The notes under the pieces were generated by a model. It saw only the letters and a program-made list of their open reading frames with translations. It did not search any database and was not told the DNA's origin. A stretch of 64,000 nucleotides of DNA from Drosophila persimilis (Eukaryota > Arthropoda > Insecta > Diptera > Drosophilidae), in the NCBI RefSeq assembly GCF_003286085.1, contig NW_020825289.1, positions 1 through 64,000 on the forward strand, given 5' to 3'. A program made the position numbers and the translations under genes. Positions 1 through 9,947 of this stretch are shown piece after piece (the stretch's first letter is position 1; each line of letters starts with the position of its first letter).

Positions 1-2295
1 TTTTAAAGACAATGGCCGAGAATACATATCAAACGTTTTTGACAATTACCTAAACCAAAATGGAATAAAGCGAAACTTAACAGTGCCATATACACCTCAA
101 CAAAACGGAGTTGCAGAAAGGGCCAACAGAACATTGGTAGAAATTGCAAGAAGGATGCTGCTGCATGCTGGGTTGAGTGAATGCTATTGGGCAGAAGCCG
201 ATTCGAATGCACGGATTGCGAAATAGAGTGGCAAGCAGCTGCTTGAGCGTGGTGACACCTTTTAAATATGGACAGGTCGAAAGCCAGTGGTATCGCATTT
301 AAGAGTTTTTGGCTCAGTAGCGATAGCTCTAGATAAAACAAGAAATCAAAGTTCGCACAGAAAGGCTTAGAGTATATAATGGTGGGCTACTCGGATACGG
401 CCAAAGCATACCGTTTGGTCAGTAAGAAACCAGGAAACTCGTAGAGAGTAGGGATGTCATTTTTGTAGAACCTGAAGGGGGCAAACTAGATGCATCATGT
501 TCTAATGACATATCATCAATTGAGGTTCAACAAAACCAGAACGCTGAACCCGAAATGGATAGCGAGCAATTTAAAGATCCAGAAATGAGCCAGAAAATCA
601 GGAGGAGATTAGGTCTAGTAATGACATTCTTGTAATTCCAGAACCAATAAGAGGACCAGGACGCCCAACCATAGTACGGACGGGCAAACCAGGACGACCA
701 AGGAAGCAGTATCATATGCTCAATGCGATACTGGCAGCAGACGTACAAGTTCCACAAAACTACGCACAAGCTGAACGGTCTACTGAAGGCGAGATATGGA
801 AAGCATCAATGAAGGACGAGTACGAATCTCTCGTGAAGAACGGCACGTGGTCGCTTACTAAATTGCCTAGCGGGAAAAAGTCCATTGGATGCAGATGGGT
901 TTACGCAGTTAAGTCCAATCCGGATGGAAGCGTGAACAGGCTCAAATCACGTCTGGTGGCGAAAGGTTGTAGCCAACGCTACGGGATCGACTACAAGGAA
1001 ACATTTGCACCAGTTGTACGCCACGCAACTATCAGGTTGATAATTGCACTTGGAGTCGAACATGGTCTCCACCTACATCAAATGGATGTTGTCACGGCGT
1101 ATCTCAACGGCGAATTGGAAGATGAGGTTTTTATGAGACAACCTGAGGGCTTCATCAGCGAAGTTCACCCAAATCACGTTTTGAGGCTTCACAAAAGTAT
1201 ATATGGCCTAAAACAATCAGGAAGAGTGTGGAACTCTACGTTGGATGCAACGCTGAGACGCATTGGTTTATACCGACTGTCAACGAACCCTGTCGGTATC
1301 GTAAGCCAGGTAAAAATATGTGTCTAATAGCTGTCTACGTAGATGACATTATTTTGGCGTGTAAGGACCTAGATGATATATCTGATATCAAGATAAAGAT
1401 CGCAGCAGAATTTGATGTGGTTGACATCGGGCCTATGCAATACTTTTTAGGTATTGAGGTGAAACGTGAAGGCAGTACGGGTGCGATTTCAATCAGCCAA
1501 CGGAAATATATTAGAGAGTTGCTCGAACAGTACAATTTGAAAGATTGTCGACAGACGTCCACGCCTCTTGAAGCTGGTTACCAGGTGGCATGCAACAAAG
1601 AGGATTGCCGCAGGGTCGACATCACATCGTTCCAAAAGCTAATTGGAGAGTTATCTTATCTTGCTGTTATGACTCGTCCAGACATTGCGCATTCGGTGAA
1701 CAAATTAGCACAACGTAACAAGGATCCTCATTCCGAGCATGAAGCGGCAGCCAAGCACATCCTTCGATATTTGGCAAAAACTATCGACTGGGAGATATGC
1801 TACACAAAGCAAGGAAAGGCAATTGAGTGTTTTGTTGATGCAGATTGGGCAAGTGATATGACGAACCGAAAGTCATTCACTGGCTATGTATGCATGTTGG
1901 CAGGAGGAGCGGTTTCTTGGGAGTCAAGAAAGCAATCGACGGTTGCCCTCAGTTCCACGGAGGCAGAGTACATAGCCTTATCATCTGCAGCAAAAGAGGC
2001 GATATACTTTCGCAGCCTACTGATTGACTTAAAGCTGATATCCAAGGAGTCAGCTATTCAGATGTACGGCGACAACATTGGAGCACAGCAGCTTGCTAGA
2101 AACCCCATGTTTCATGCACGTACAAAGCACATCGACGTCAAGATACATCATATTCGAGAGGTTCTCAAGAGAGGTGAAGTCAACATTGCATATCTGCCAA
2201 CCGATGAGATGATAGCAGATGTCCTCACAAAGAACTTAGCCAAGGTTAAGCACCATAAATTTGTATTCGCATTTGGTTTAAAAGATCGTTTATAA
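1..2295 (+). pseudogene. pol: copia-type pol, 3' part, frameshifted
   Basis: Encodes the end of integrase, then reverse transcriptase and RNase H of a copia-type polyprotein. Visible in order: the integrase core region with NGVAERANRTL near 110; an RT frame from about 716 with the active-site motif YVDDIILA near 1336-1360; and RNase H with VDADWASD near 1833 and SSTEAEYIAL near 1953. The stop is TAA at 2293-2295. Against the intact copy at 51544-55473 a T is missing near 1267, which splits RT. At least five small indels lie in the first 600 bases, mostly single-base losses in A runs or a scrambled stretch near 200-225. Beyond that the two copies are almost identical. It cannot make a functional polyprotein as read. 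It is either a decayed copy or partly affected by sequence errors. Confidence 0.93.
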
Positions 2296-2358
2296 GTGCT
2301 TGACATGTTATTGAATATTAGTTAAGTATATTTAAAGTTTGTAAACATGCGTTGTGTT

Positions 2359-2367
2359 GAGGAGGAG
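2359..2367 (+). promoter_or_regulatory. Polypurine tract of copia family A copy 1
   Basis: Purine run GAGGAGGAG directly before the LTR start TGTTCAAAG. It is the expected plus-strand primer site of an LTR retrotransposon. The same run occurs as CTCCTCCTC at 51472-51480 in the inverted copy. Confidence 0.85.
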
Positions 2368-2572
2368 TGTTCAAAGTGACCGCCACGATAATTAGATATT
2401 GATCTGTAACAACACTGCGCATGTGCCCTGCTGCATATCGATGTTCTCATATCGATGTTCTGTATATCGATGTTCCCTTTTTCGGTGTCTCTCTCTTGCG
2501 TATGTTACTCGGAAGCACATATAATTCTGTATACTGATATTCTGCTGTCTTACAAATAAAATAACTTTAACA
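2368..2572 (+). repeat. 3' LTR of copia family A copy 1 (205 bp, complete)
   Basis: Starts TGTTCAAAG and ends CTTTAACA (TG...CA ends). It matches the 205-bp LTR at 56013-56217 in reverse complement. It contains three close copies of an ATCGAT-type motif near 2435-2475 and an AATAAA at 2555-2560 near its end. The base after it is satellite sequence. Confidence 0.93.
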
Positions 2573-3793
2573 GATATAGATTTCCCGCCACCGGAAATAA
2601 GTTTTCCGCCTGCGGAGAAACGTAATTCGTCTGCGGGGTAAATTGTCCGTCTGGGGATACAAATTTCCAACCGCCGGAGTTAAGTTTTCCGCCAGCGGAG
2701 AGACTATTTCGACAGAAGAGATAATTTGTCTAGCAGGGGATATAGATTTCCCGCCACCATAAATAAGTTTTCCGCCAGCGGATAGACGTATTTCGTTAGC
2801 AGAGATAAGTTGTCCGGCAGGGGATATAAATATCCCGTTTTCCGCCAGCGAAGAGACGTATTTTGTCAGCAGAGATAAGTTGTTAGGCAGCGGAGAGATG
2901 TATTTTGTCAGCAGAGATAAGTTGTCCGGCAGGGGATATAAATTCCTCGCCGCCGGAAGTAAATGTTCTGCCGGCGGAGAAACGTAATTCGTCAGCGGGG
3001 ATAAATTGTCCGTCAGGGGATATAAATTTTCCGCCGCCGGAGATAAGTTTTCTGCCCGCGGAAAGACGTATTTTGTCAGCAAAGATAAGATAAGATAAGA
3101 TGTCTGTCAGCGGAGAAAAGTTTTCCGCCAGCGGATATAAATTTTCCGCCAGCGGATATAAATTTTCCGCTACCGCAGATAAGTTTTCCGCCAGCGGAGA
3201 GATGTATTTTGTCAGCGGAGATAAGTTGTCCGGCAGGGGGTATAAATTTCCCCCTCTGGTGAAAAGTTTTCCGCCAGCGGATATACATTTCCCGCCACCG
3301 GAGATAAGTTTTCCGCCGGCGGAGAGACGTATTTTGTCAGCGGAGATAAGTTGTCCGGCAGGGGATATAATTTTCCCGCCGCCTGAGATAAGTTTTCTGC
3401 CAGCGTAGAGACGTATTTCGTCAGCAGAGATAAGTTGTCTGGCAGGGAATATAGATTTCCCGCCGCCGGAGATAAGTTTTCTGCAAGCGAAGAGACGTAT
3501 TTCGTCAGCAAAGATAAGTTTTCTGCAAGCGGAGACACGTATTTCGTCAGCAGAGATAAGTTGTCTGGCAGGGGATATTGATTTCCCGCCGCCGGAGATA
3601 AGTTTTCTGGCAGCGGACAGACGTATTTCGTTAGCAGAGATAAGCTGTCGGGACGGGGATATAAACTTCTCGCCGCCGGAGATAAGTTTTCTGCCAGCGG
3701 AGAGACGTATTTCGTCAGCAGAGATAAGTTGTCCGGCAGGGGATATAGATTTCCCGCCACCGGAAATAAGTTTTCCTCCAGCGGAGAGATGTA
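2573..3793 (+). repeat. Satellite block 1 (21-bp monomer family)
   Basis: Tandem 21-bp monomers of the window's satellite, more heterogeneous than the central blocks. Several units are truncated, for example near 2836 and 2880. A GATAA run lies at about 3085-3102. Unit variants containing TCTGGGGATACAAATTTCC (near 2651) also occur in the far right block (59.4-63.3 kb), but I did not see them in 10.7-51 kb. No gene is seen here; long frames in several phases are products of the 21-bp period. Confidence 0.93.
3790..3793. repeat. Target-site duplication TGTA, left side of G1
   Basis: TGTA directly before the LTR start AGTTAA. The partner is at 10688-10691. A 4-bp duplication is usual for gypsy-group integrases. 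Confidence 0.85.
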
Positions 3794-4037
3794 AGTTAAA
3801 AAAAAAATATATATATAAAAACAAGATCCGCCGTTATACAGGGGATGTTGCCCAGCGACACCGGAGTTTTGGATACGCAACAATGTTGCAGAACGAGCAG
3901 TGAGCGTCGGGAGTGCTGGGAACTTACTTGTAAGCAGTAGAGGAGTTCGGGGGGAGAAATAAACCGCGTCGGCCGTCGCCACGCCTATCTCAATCCGAAT
4001 AAAATAAAATAAAAATTGAAAGAAATAAAATTTAAAT
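3794..4037 (+). repeat. 5' LTR of G1 (about 244 bp)
   Basis: Begins AGTTAA and ends just before the primer-binding site. It matches 10493-10687 but carries about 55 bp (near 3942-3996, including GAGTTCGGGG and an AATAAA) that the 3' LTR lacks. It differs near its start, where an A/T-rich run replaces the ACACAATCGATCG seen in the 3' LTR. The right edge is uncertain by 1 bp because a T is shared with the primer site. Confidence 0.88.
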
Positions 4038-4048
4038 TGGCGCCCAAC
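4038..4048 (+). promoter_or_regulatory. Primer-binding site of G1 (tRNA-Lys type)
   Basis: TGGCGCCCAAC directly follows the 5' LTR. This is the gypsy-type primer site, complementary to the 3' end of a lysine tRNA, and it sets the minus-strand start of reverse transcription. Confidence 0.85.
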
Positions 4049-4421
4049 TAATTCGAACCCACGGCAAAACCTGAACCAGCGGAAAAAATAAAAAACCAAT
4101 ACACGCAATTGAACATAAAAAAAAAAACAGATCCAGCAGCATCTGGAAGACAAAGAAGACACCATACTACCATACACCATAAATTGTACACCATACACCA
4201 TAAACCGTACACCATACACCACCATACACCTACCAACAAGAAGACATCAAGAAGCAGCTATACTAACATAGTATAAATCCAGCAGCATCTGGAAGACAAG
4301 GAAGACACCATACTATCATACACCATAAATTGTACACTATACACCATAAACCGTACACCATACACCACCATACACCACCATACACCTACCAGACGTTGTC
4401 TGTAATGAGACTCTTGATATT
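4049..4421 (+). other. G1 leader with a duplicated CACCATA-rich segment
   Basis: Untranslated leader between the primer site and gag. It contains two diverged copies of one segment of about 105-115 bp, starting at 4131 and 4277 with ATCCAGCAGCATCTGGAAGA, 146 bp apart. Both are rich in ACACCATA/CACCATA motifs. No convincing upstream ORF is seen. Confidence 0.8.
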
Positions 4422-5462
4422 ATGAAATCCCTGCCCGACTTTGAGGGAAAGAATGAAACCTATGTCTCATGGAGGAAGGCTGCGCATACCGCATACAAAG
4501 TTTATGAGAAATTTGACGGCAGCTCAAAACATTATCAAGCTTTAGGAATACTGAGAAACAAAGTTAAGAACTCAGCTGATATGGTACTCTCTTCTTTCGA
4601 CACTCCCCTTAATTTTAAAGCCATTATAGATCGACTGGACTTTACGTACGCAGACAAACGACCAATATACTTAATTGAACAAGAGATGTCAACGCTCCGG
4701 CAGGGAAATTTGACATTATTACAGTACTATGACGAAGTAGAAAAGAAACTGACCCTCCTTGTAAACAAAACAATTATGACTAACGAAACCACTGTAGCTT
4801 CTTCATTGAATGAGAAATACAGAGCGGCCGCTCTACGAGTGTTCATCTCAGGAACCAAGAAGACTTTAAGTGATGTTCTATTCTCGGCAAGACCAAAAGA
4901 TCTACCCTCTGCTTTGGCATTGGCTCAAGAAGTTGAGGCTAATCATGATCGATATATGTTCGCTTCAAGCTACGCCCGTAGCATAGAAGAAAAAGCTCAG
5001 AGAACTGAACAAAGACAGCATGGCAGAGAGAATTTAATGACGGACACAAGGCAAAGACAACTAGGGAATCTCCCACAGTATAGGAAACAAGAATTTTTAC
5101 CAAAATCAGAACAGGTCCAACCAATGGACGTGGACACATCCTCACGTTTTAGGCAGACTACTCAGTATCAACAAAATAGCGCGCCTCAGAGACAAAACCA
5201 GTGGCAAAGTCAGCAACAAAACAACCAATCGGACTACAACAACCAGGGACAAACAAACAAGCGACCGAACAATAGTAGCGCACGTTTTACGGGACCGAAA
5301 CAACAAAGAATTAACCACGTAGAAGCAGAAGATACCCTACTCGATCAGGAAGAACAGGATTACCAAACTATAGCAAGCGCCGAAGTTGATGGCTTAGAAA
5401 ACGACCTTTCAGATTATGACCAGATTAATTTTTTAGACATAACTCCTTGCTTCCGTTCATAG
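4422..5462 (+). CDS. gag: Gag of G1, intact (346 aa)
   Basis: Structural (capsid-type) protein of the gypsy-like element, an unbroken frame from ATG at 4422 to TAG at 5460-5462. It opens MKSLPDFEGKNETYVSWRKA. A helical capsid-like region of about 200 residues follows (including LIEQEMSTLRQGNLTLLQYY near residues 86-105). The C-terminal third is Q/N-rich and low in complexity (near 210-295), with PMDVDTSSRF near 235. There is no CCHC zinc knuckle, as is usual for errantivirus Gag proteins; the basic Q/N tail probably substitutes in RNA binding (inference). It ends in an acidic tail that overlaps the start of pol, which is read in the -1 frame. It is the only intact coding region of this element. 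Confidence 0.9.
   Translation: MKSLPDFEGKNETYVSWRKAAHTAYKVYEKFDGSSKHYQALGILRNKVKNSADMVLSSFDTPLNFKAIIDRLDFTYADKRPIYLIEQEMSTLRQGNLTLLQYYDEVEKKLTLLVNKTIMTNETTVASSLNEKYRAAALRVFISGTKKTLSDVLFSARPKDLPSALALAQEVEANHDRYMFASSYARSIEEKAQRTEQRQHGRENLMTDTRQRQLGNLPQYRKQEFLPKSEQVQPMDVDTSSRFRQTTQYQQNSAPQRQNQWQSQQQNNQSDYNNQGQTNKRPNNSSARFTGPKQQRINHVEAEDTLLDQEEQDYQTIASAEVDGLENDLSDYDQINFLDITPCFRS
5429..5435 (+). promoter_or_regulatory. -1 ribosomal frameshift heptamer between gag and pol of G1
   Basis: T TTT TTA in the gag reading phase (codons TTT 5430-5432 and TTA 5433-5435) matches the X XXY YYZ slippery consensus. It lies 27 bp upstream of the gag stop. A -1 slip here leads straight into the protease frame, which contains DTGAS at about 5501. 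I did not establish a downstream pseudoknot or stem. Confidence 0.8.
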
Positions 5463-8400
5463 AAAGGACAGTAGCAGGGAGAACAATCAAATTACTCATA
5501 GATACAGGAGCTTCCAAAAACTACATAAAACCATTAAAAGAACTAAAACATATTGCCCTAGTAAATAAACCCTTCCGAGTGAAGTCAATCCATGGCTATA
5601 GTGGCATAGACAAAAAATGTATAATGCACCTTTTCAATACCAACTCAACATTTTTTTACTACCAAACCTCACGACATTTGACGGTATAATTGGAATTGAC
5701 CTATTAAAACAGAGTGACGTTCTACTGGACTTAAAGAATAAGAAATTAATAACAAACTTCGGTTCCGAAGCAATCCAATTTTTAAAATGTGCAAACATAA
5801 ATTTCACAAATGTCGAGGAAATACAGGTCCCTGAGACTATATCCCAAAAGTTTCAGCTGATGTTAGGAAACCGAACAGGGGTTTTCGCAGACCCAAATGA
5901 AGCACTCCCATATAATACAAATATCATTGGCACTATCCGAACAGAAAATGAAGATCCCATATATTCAAAATTGTACCCATATCCAATGGGCGTTTCAGAA
6001 TTCGTAAATGCAGAAACTCAAGACTTGTTGAAAGGTGGTATAATACGACCGTCTCGGTCACCATACAACAACCCCGTTTGGGTTGTAGACAAAAAAGCTA
6101 CCGATGAACAGGGAAATAAAAAAAAAACGTTTGGTCATAGATTTCAGGAAACTAAATTTAAAAACAACAGATGACAAATATCCCATTCCCAATATAGTTT
6201 CTATATTATCCAACTTGGGTACAGCTAAATACTTTACAACCCTAGATCTTAAATCTGGATTCCATCAGATTTTACTTGCAGAAAAAGATAGAGAAAAAAC
6301 AGCTTTCTCCGTAGCAAATGGGAAGTATGAGTTCTGTAGACTCCCCTTTGGCTTGAAAAATGCACCTAGTATTTTTCAGAGGGCCATTGACGACGTGCTC
6401 AGAGAGCAAATTGGGAAAACTTGCTATGTTTATGTCGATGATGTAATCATTTTTTCCGAAAACATGGAAAGCCATGTCAAGCATATCGCATGGGTCTTAG
6501 ACAAACTGTACGATGCCAATATGAGAGTTTCGCGCGAAAAATCGCACTTTTTCAAGGAGAATGTCGAATACTTAGGATTTGTCGTCTCAACGAACGACCA
6601 ACCACTTTGTTCAACGTCAGATCATTCCTTGGACTTGCAAGTTACTATAGATGTTTTATTAAAGACTTTGCATCCATAGCTAAACCCATAAGTGACATCC
6701 TTAAGGGCGAAAATGGCAAGGTAAGCGCCGGACAGTCAAAGAAAATACCAGTCAAATTAGACGAAAGTCAGTGCGCGGCATTCAATAAACTAAAAGAGAT
6801 TCTGGCATCCGAAAGCGTAATGTTACTCTATCCTGACTATAAGAAAGCATTTGACCTAACAACAGATGCTTCGTCCTTCGGTCTGGGAGCCGTCTTATCA
6901 CAAGACGGGAAGCCAATTACCATGATATCAAGGACACTAAATGATAGGGAACTTAACTTTGCAACAAACGAAAGAGAGCTGCTCGCTATAGTTTGGGCTT
7001 TGAAAAACCTCAGAAACTATCTATACGGAGTAAAAAATTTAAATATTTTTACAGACCATCAGCCTCTAACGTTTGCAGTTTCTGATCGCAACCCAAACGC
7101 AAAAAAGACGTTGGAAAGCTCTCATAGACGAGTACAATGCAAATATCTTCTACAAGCCAGGAAAAGAAAACTTCGTCGCTGACGCACTATCACGACACAA
7201 CATCCATACCTTAGAAGATGATGCACAGTCAGACAGGGCCACAATACACAGCGAAATATCACTTACATACACTATAGAATCAACAGACAAACCAATCAAC
7301 TGTTTTCGAAACCACATTATAATAGAGGAACATGAAGTAGCTTCAAATCGCACAACCATTTTGTTCGGTGAAAAGATCCGACATACAATATATTTCTCAA
7401 GTAGGGACTCGTTAATTAAAAAACTAAGTGACGCTGTCAAAAAAGATGTCGTAAATGCAATCCACTGCGAATTACCCATATTAGCATTCATTCAACATAA
7501 ATTAATAGAAAAATTTCCAACAACAATATTCCGATACACAAAACATATAGTAAATGACATTTTGGACAAGAACGAACAAAAAGAAATAGTTATTACAGAA
7601 CACAATAGAGTCCATAGGGCGGCACAGGAGAATGTAAAACAAATTTTACAAGACTATTTTTTCCCGAAAATGACCAAATTAGCAGACGAGGTTGTTGCAA
7701 ATTGCAAAATTTGTCAAACGGCCAAGTACAACCGACACCCACAAAAACAAATACTTGGGGAAACACCCATACCCTCGTATGTGGGCGAAATGCTACATAT
7801 CGACGTATATTCAACCGATAAAAAATATTTCCTCACATGCATAGACAAGCTTTCAAAATTTGCAGTTGTCCAACCCATCGCTTCAAGAACAATAGTTGAC
7901 ATACAATCAGCAATTTTACAACTTCTCAATTTTTACCGGAACACCAAGACGATCTATTGCGATAACGAACCTTCCATAAAGTCCGAGACAATAAAATCAT
8001 TATTAAGTAACCAATATAACATTCAAATTATAAATGCTCCACCACTTCATAGTACTTCCAATGGACAAGTCGAAAGATTCCATAGCACCCTTAATGACAT
8101 TGCGAGATGTTTAACAGCCCAAAGGAAGCTTACAAATACTGTGGAAACGATACTTCAAGCAACTATTGAATACAATAACACAGTTCACTCCGTAACGAAG
8201 AAACGTCCGGTCGATGTAATTCACTCGTCCTCCCCTGAACTTGAGGTGGAAATCAGGAATAGAGTTCATAAAGCACAACAACTCCAAATGAAAAAACTGA
8301 ATGAAGTAAGACATGATAGACAGTTTCAAGTAGGTGACATAGTCCTTGTAAAAGCAAACAAACGATTAGGAAACAAACTGACACCTTTGTACACCGAAAA

Positions 8401-8473
8401 TAAAATCGAGGCAGACTTGGGGACAACGGTCCTAATAAAAGGAAGGGTGGTCCACAAGGACAATTTAAGATAG
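5435..8473 (+). pseudogene. pol: Pol of G1 (protease, RT, RNase H, integrase), four frame breaks
   Basis: Gypsy-type polyprotein entered by -1 frameshift. Visible in order: aspartic protease LLIDTGASKNY near 5490-5520; RT with LDLKSGFHQILL near 6245 and active site YVYVDDVIIF near 6425-6455; RNase H with LTTDASSFGLGAVL near 6855; integrase zinc region (HNRVH...CKICQ) near 7600-7720; catalytic D residues in HIDVYST near 7798 and YCDNEPS near 7960; catalytic E in NGQVERFHSTL near 8060; and a C-terminal basic tail. The stop is TAG at 8471-8473. Frame breaks lie in a T run at 5650-5656, an A run at 6118-6127, near 6595-6605 (a deletion between RT and RNase H) and in an A run near 7100-7105. Three of the four sit in homopolymers, so sequencing error is possible for those. 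As read it is non-functional. Confidence 0.92.
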
Positions 8474-8834
8474 ACATCAGTTCATAATGAGTTCATATTC
8501 CTCTTCACTATTCAATATACAACAATAATAGAGGATACAGAAGAGTTAAGAAACCAATTCCTACAATCGCAAATGAGACATTACTTTCAAGAAACAGAAT
8601 AATTATTTCAGAATTAAAAGCATTATTGTTATCAGTTACACTTGCAAAGATAGGAATTGTTAACCCTTCCGTATTAGACTCTCACGATTTGAGACGAATA
8701 ATTAATGAACACTCTACGAATTTAACTATTACTGATTTAATAGAGGAAGCTAAAATCAAAGTTTTATTTAATAATGAATTTTTTCCTAAGCCTTACCTAG
8801 TTTGCAAAAAAACAAAAAAAAACGAGGGGGAACG
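8474..8834 (+). pseudogene. env: Env remnant of G1, upstream part
   Basis: Remnant of the envelope-like third ORF of an errantivirus. The signal peptide region and most of the N-terminal half are absent. A frame near 8505-8600 contains IIEDTEELRNQFLQSQ. After one frameshift the frame from about 8602 to 8820 contains LSVTLAKIGIVNPSVL and LTITDLIEEAKIKVLFNNE. Position (after pol, before the 3' LTR) and composition support env; the assignment by family resemblance is moderate. It is interrupted by the DINE-1-like element and resumes after it. Confidence 0.65.
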
Positions 8835-9747
8835 TTGTGAGTTGCTGCGGACACCGCAACTCTAAGGTTATACCCGATACTAAGTCAGTATGGCTCTCCT
8901 CCGGCAGACGCCGCTAATATTTAACGACACGACAAAGAGTGCGTGCGAGAGAGACAGAAAATCAGTCTGAGCGTGACGTCGGGCGCTGCGTAGCCACTGC
9001 AAATTGATTTGTTCCTTTTGGCTAAAAAAATGGTCTGATCTGATCCAGATTCAGCAATCTAATAGATATGGTCATTATCTATGATTCTGCGTTTTTAGTT
9101 TTCTCAAATCTGCAATATTGTGGATGCAACAGATTTTCGTCCTTTGTGGGGGCGGATGGGGGTGGGGCGAAATTCTGAGATATACGTTTTATAGTGACAT
9201 CTTAAAGGAGTGTGTGCACCAAATTTGGTTACTCTAGCCTTAATAGTCTCTGAGATTTGTGGTTGCCTCAGATTTTCGTCCTTTGCGGGGGCGGAAGGGG
9301 GTGTGGCGAAATTTGGACATGAAACGGTCAAGGTCCGATATCACAGGAGTGTGGATACCAAATTTGGTTGCTCTGGCTTTTATAGGTTCTGAGATCCTTG
9401 AACTCATATTTTGCAATTGGCAAAACCGACCATGAAACCTGTGTGTTAGAGTGAGACAGAGCGAGAAAGAGTGAAATTGTTTTCGTGATTCTGGCTGTAA
9501 TAATTATACGATCTGGTTCAGATTTTGCACTCTAGAAGATATAGTCATCTTCTACGATTCTGCGTTTTTAGTTTTCTCGTATCGTTGAAATTGTGGATGC
9601 CACAAATTTTCGCCCTTTGTGGGGGCGGAAGTGGGCGGGGAAAAGTTTTGAAATATTTTTGGAGCAGTGACATATCACAGAAGTCTGGATCCAAAACATC
9701 GTTGCTCTAGCTCTTATAGTCTTTGAGCATTAGGCGCTGAAGGGGAC

Positions 9748-9792
9748 GGACAGACGGACAGACGGACAGACGGACGGACGGACAGACAGACA
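9748..9792 (+). repeat. GACGGACAGACG microsatellite inside the DINE-1-like element
   Basis: Tandem GACG/GACA tetranucleotides, a variable tract characteristic of DINE-1-type elements. Confidence 0.85.
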
Positions 9793-9902
9793 GGGCTCAA
9801 TCGACTCGGCTATTGATGCTGATCAAGAATATATATACTTTATAGGGTCGGAAACGATTCCTTCTGGACGTTACACACATCCACTTTTACCACAAATCTA
9901 AT

Positions 9903-9934
9903 ATACCCCAATACTCATTTTGAGTATCGGGTAT
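9903..9934 (+). terminator. Terminal hairpin of the DINE-1-like element
   Basis: ATACCC..ATACTCA and TGAGTAT.GGGTAT pair around a TTT loop, followed by an A run. A 3' terminal hairpin is the expected end signal of Helitron/Helentron transposons. It is a transposition terminator, not a transcription terminator. Confidence 0.7.
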
Positions 9935-9947
9935 AAAAAAAAAAAAA

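Larger units (their letters stand above)
1..2572 (+). mobile_element. Ty1/copia-type retrotransposon, family A, copy 1 (5' part outside window)
   Basis: The 3' part of a copia-type LTR retrotransposon: integrase C-terminal half, reverse transcriptase, RNase H, a short 3' UTR, polypurine tract and complete 3' LTR. The left end runs off the window. It is nearly identical to the element at 51368-56217, which lies in opposite orientation and has an unbroken ORF. The satellite begins at the base after its LTR, so the element forms the left border of the array. The 5' target duplication lies outside the window. Confidence 0.95.
8835..9947 (+). mobile_element. DINE-1/INE-1-like non-autonomous Helentron remnant nested in G1
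   Basis: Non-coding repeat of about 1.1 kb. The left end carries ATACCCGATACT (8870-8881) and its reverse complement AGTATCGGGTAT lies at the right end (9923-9934). The right end folds into a near-perfect hairpin at 9903-9934 followed by an A run. The interior has three diverged copies of a module with GGGGGCGGA near 9150, 9288 and 9622, each after an ATTTTCG(T/C)CCTTTG motif. There is also a GACGGACAGACG microsatellite and the stretch ATATATATACTTTATAGGGT typical of Drosophila DINE-1/mini-me repeats. No ORF of substance is present. The left boundary is uncertain by about 35 bp: a small stem (GAGTTGC/GCAACTC, 8839-8862) precedes the terminal motif. Recognition is from memory of the family, not a search. 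Confidence 0.7.

Noticed and set aside
3076..3288. Short satellite frames in block 1 as peptides
   Set aside because: They translate the same monomers in different phases and show no conserved start.
9104..9710. Small frames at 9104-9331 (-), 9210-9392 (+) and 9525-9710 (+)
   Set aside because: They fall inside the non-coding DINE-1-like repeat, follow its internal GGGGGCGGA modules and show no domain.
9903..9945. LINE-type 3' end with poly(A) tail
   Set aside because: The A run follows a hairpin whose outer motif is inverted at the left end of the insertion. There is no reverse transcriptase remnant and no clear flanking target duplication, so a DINE-1/Helentron end fits better.
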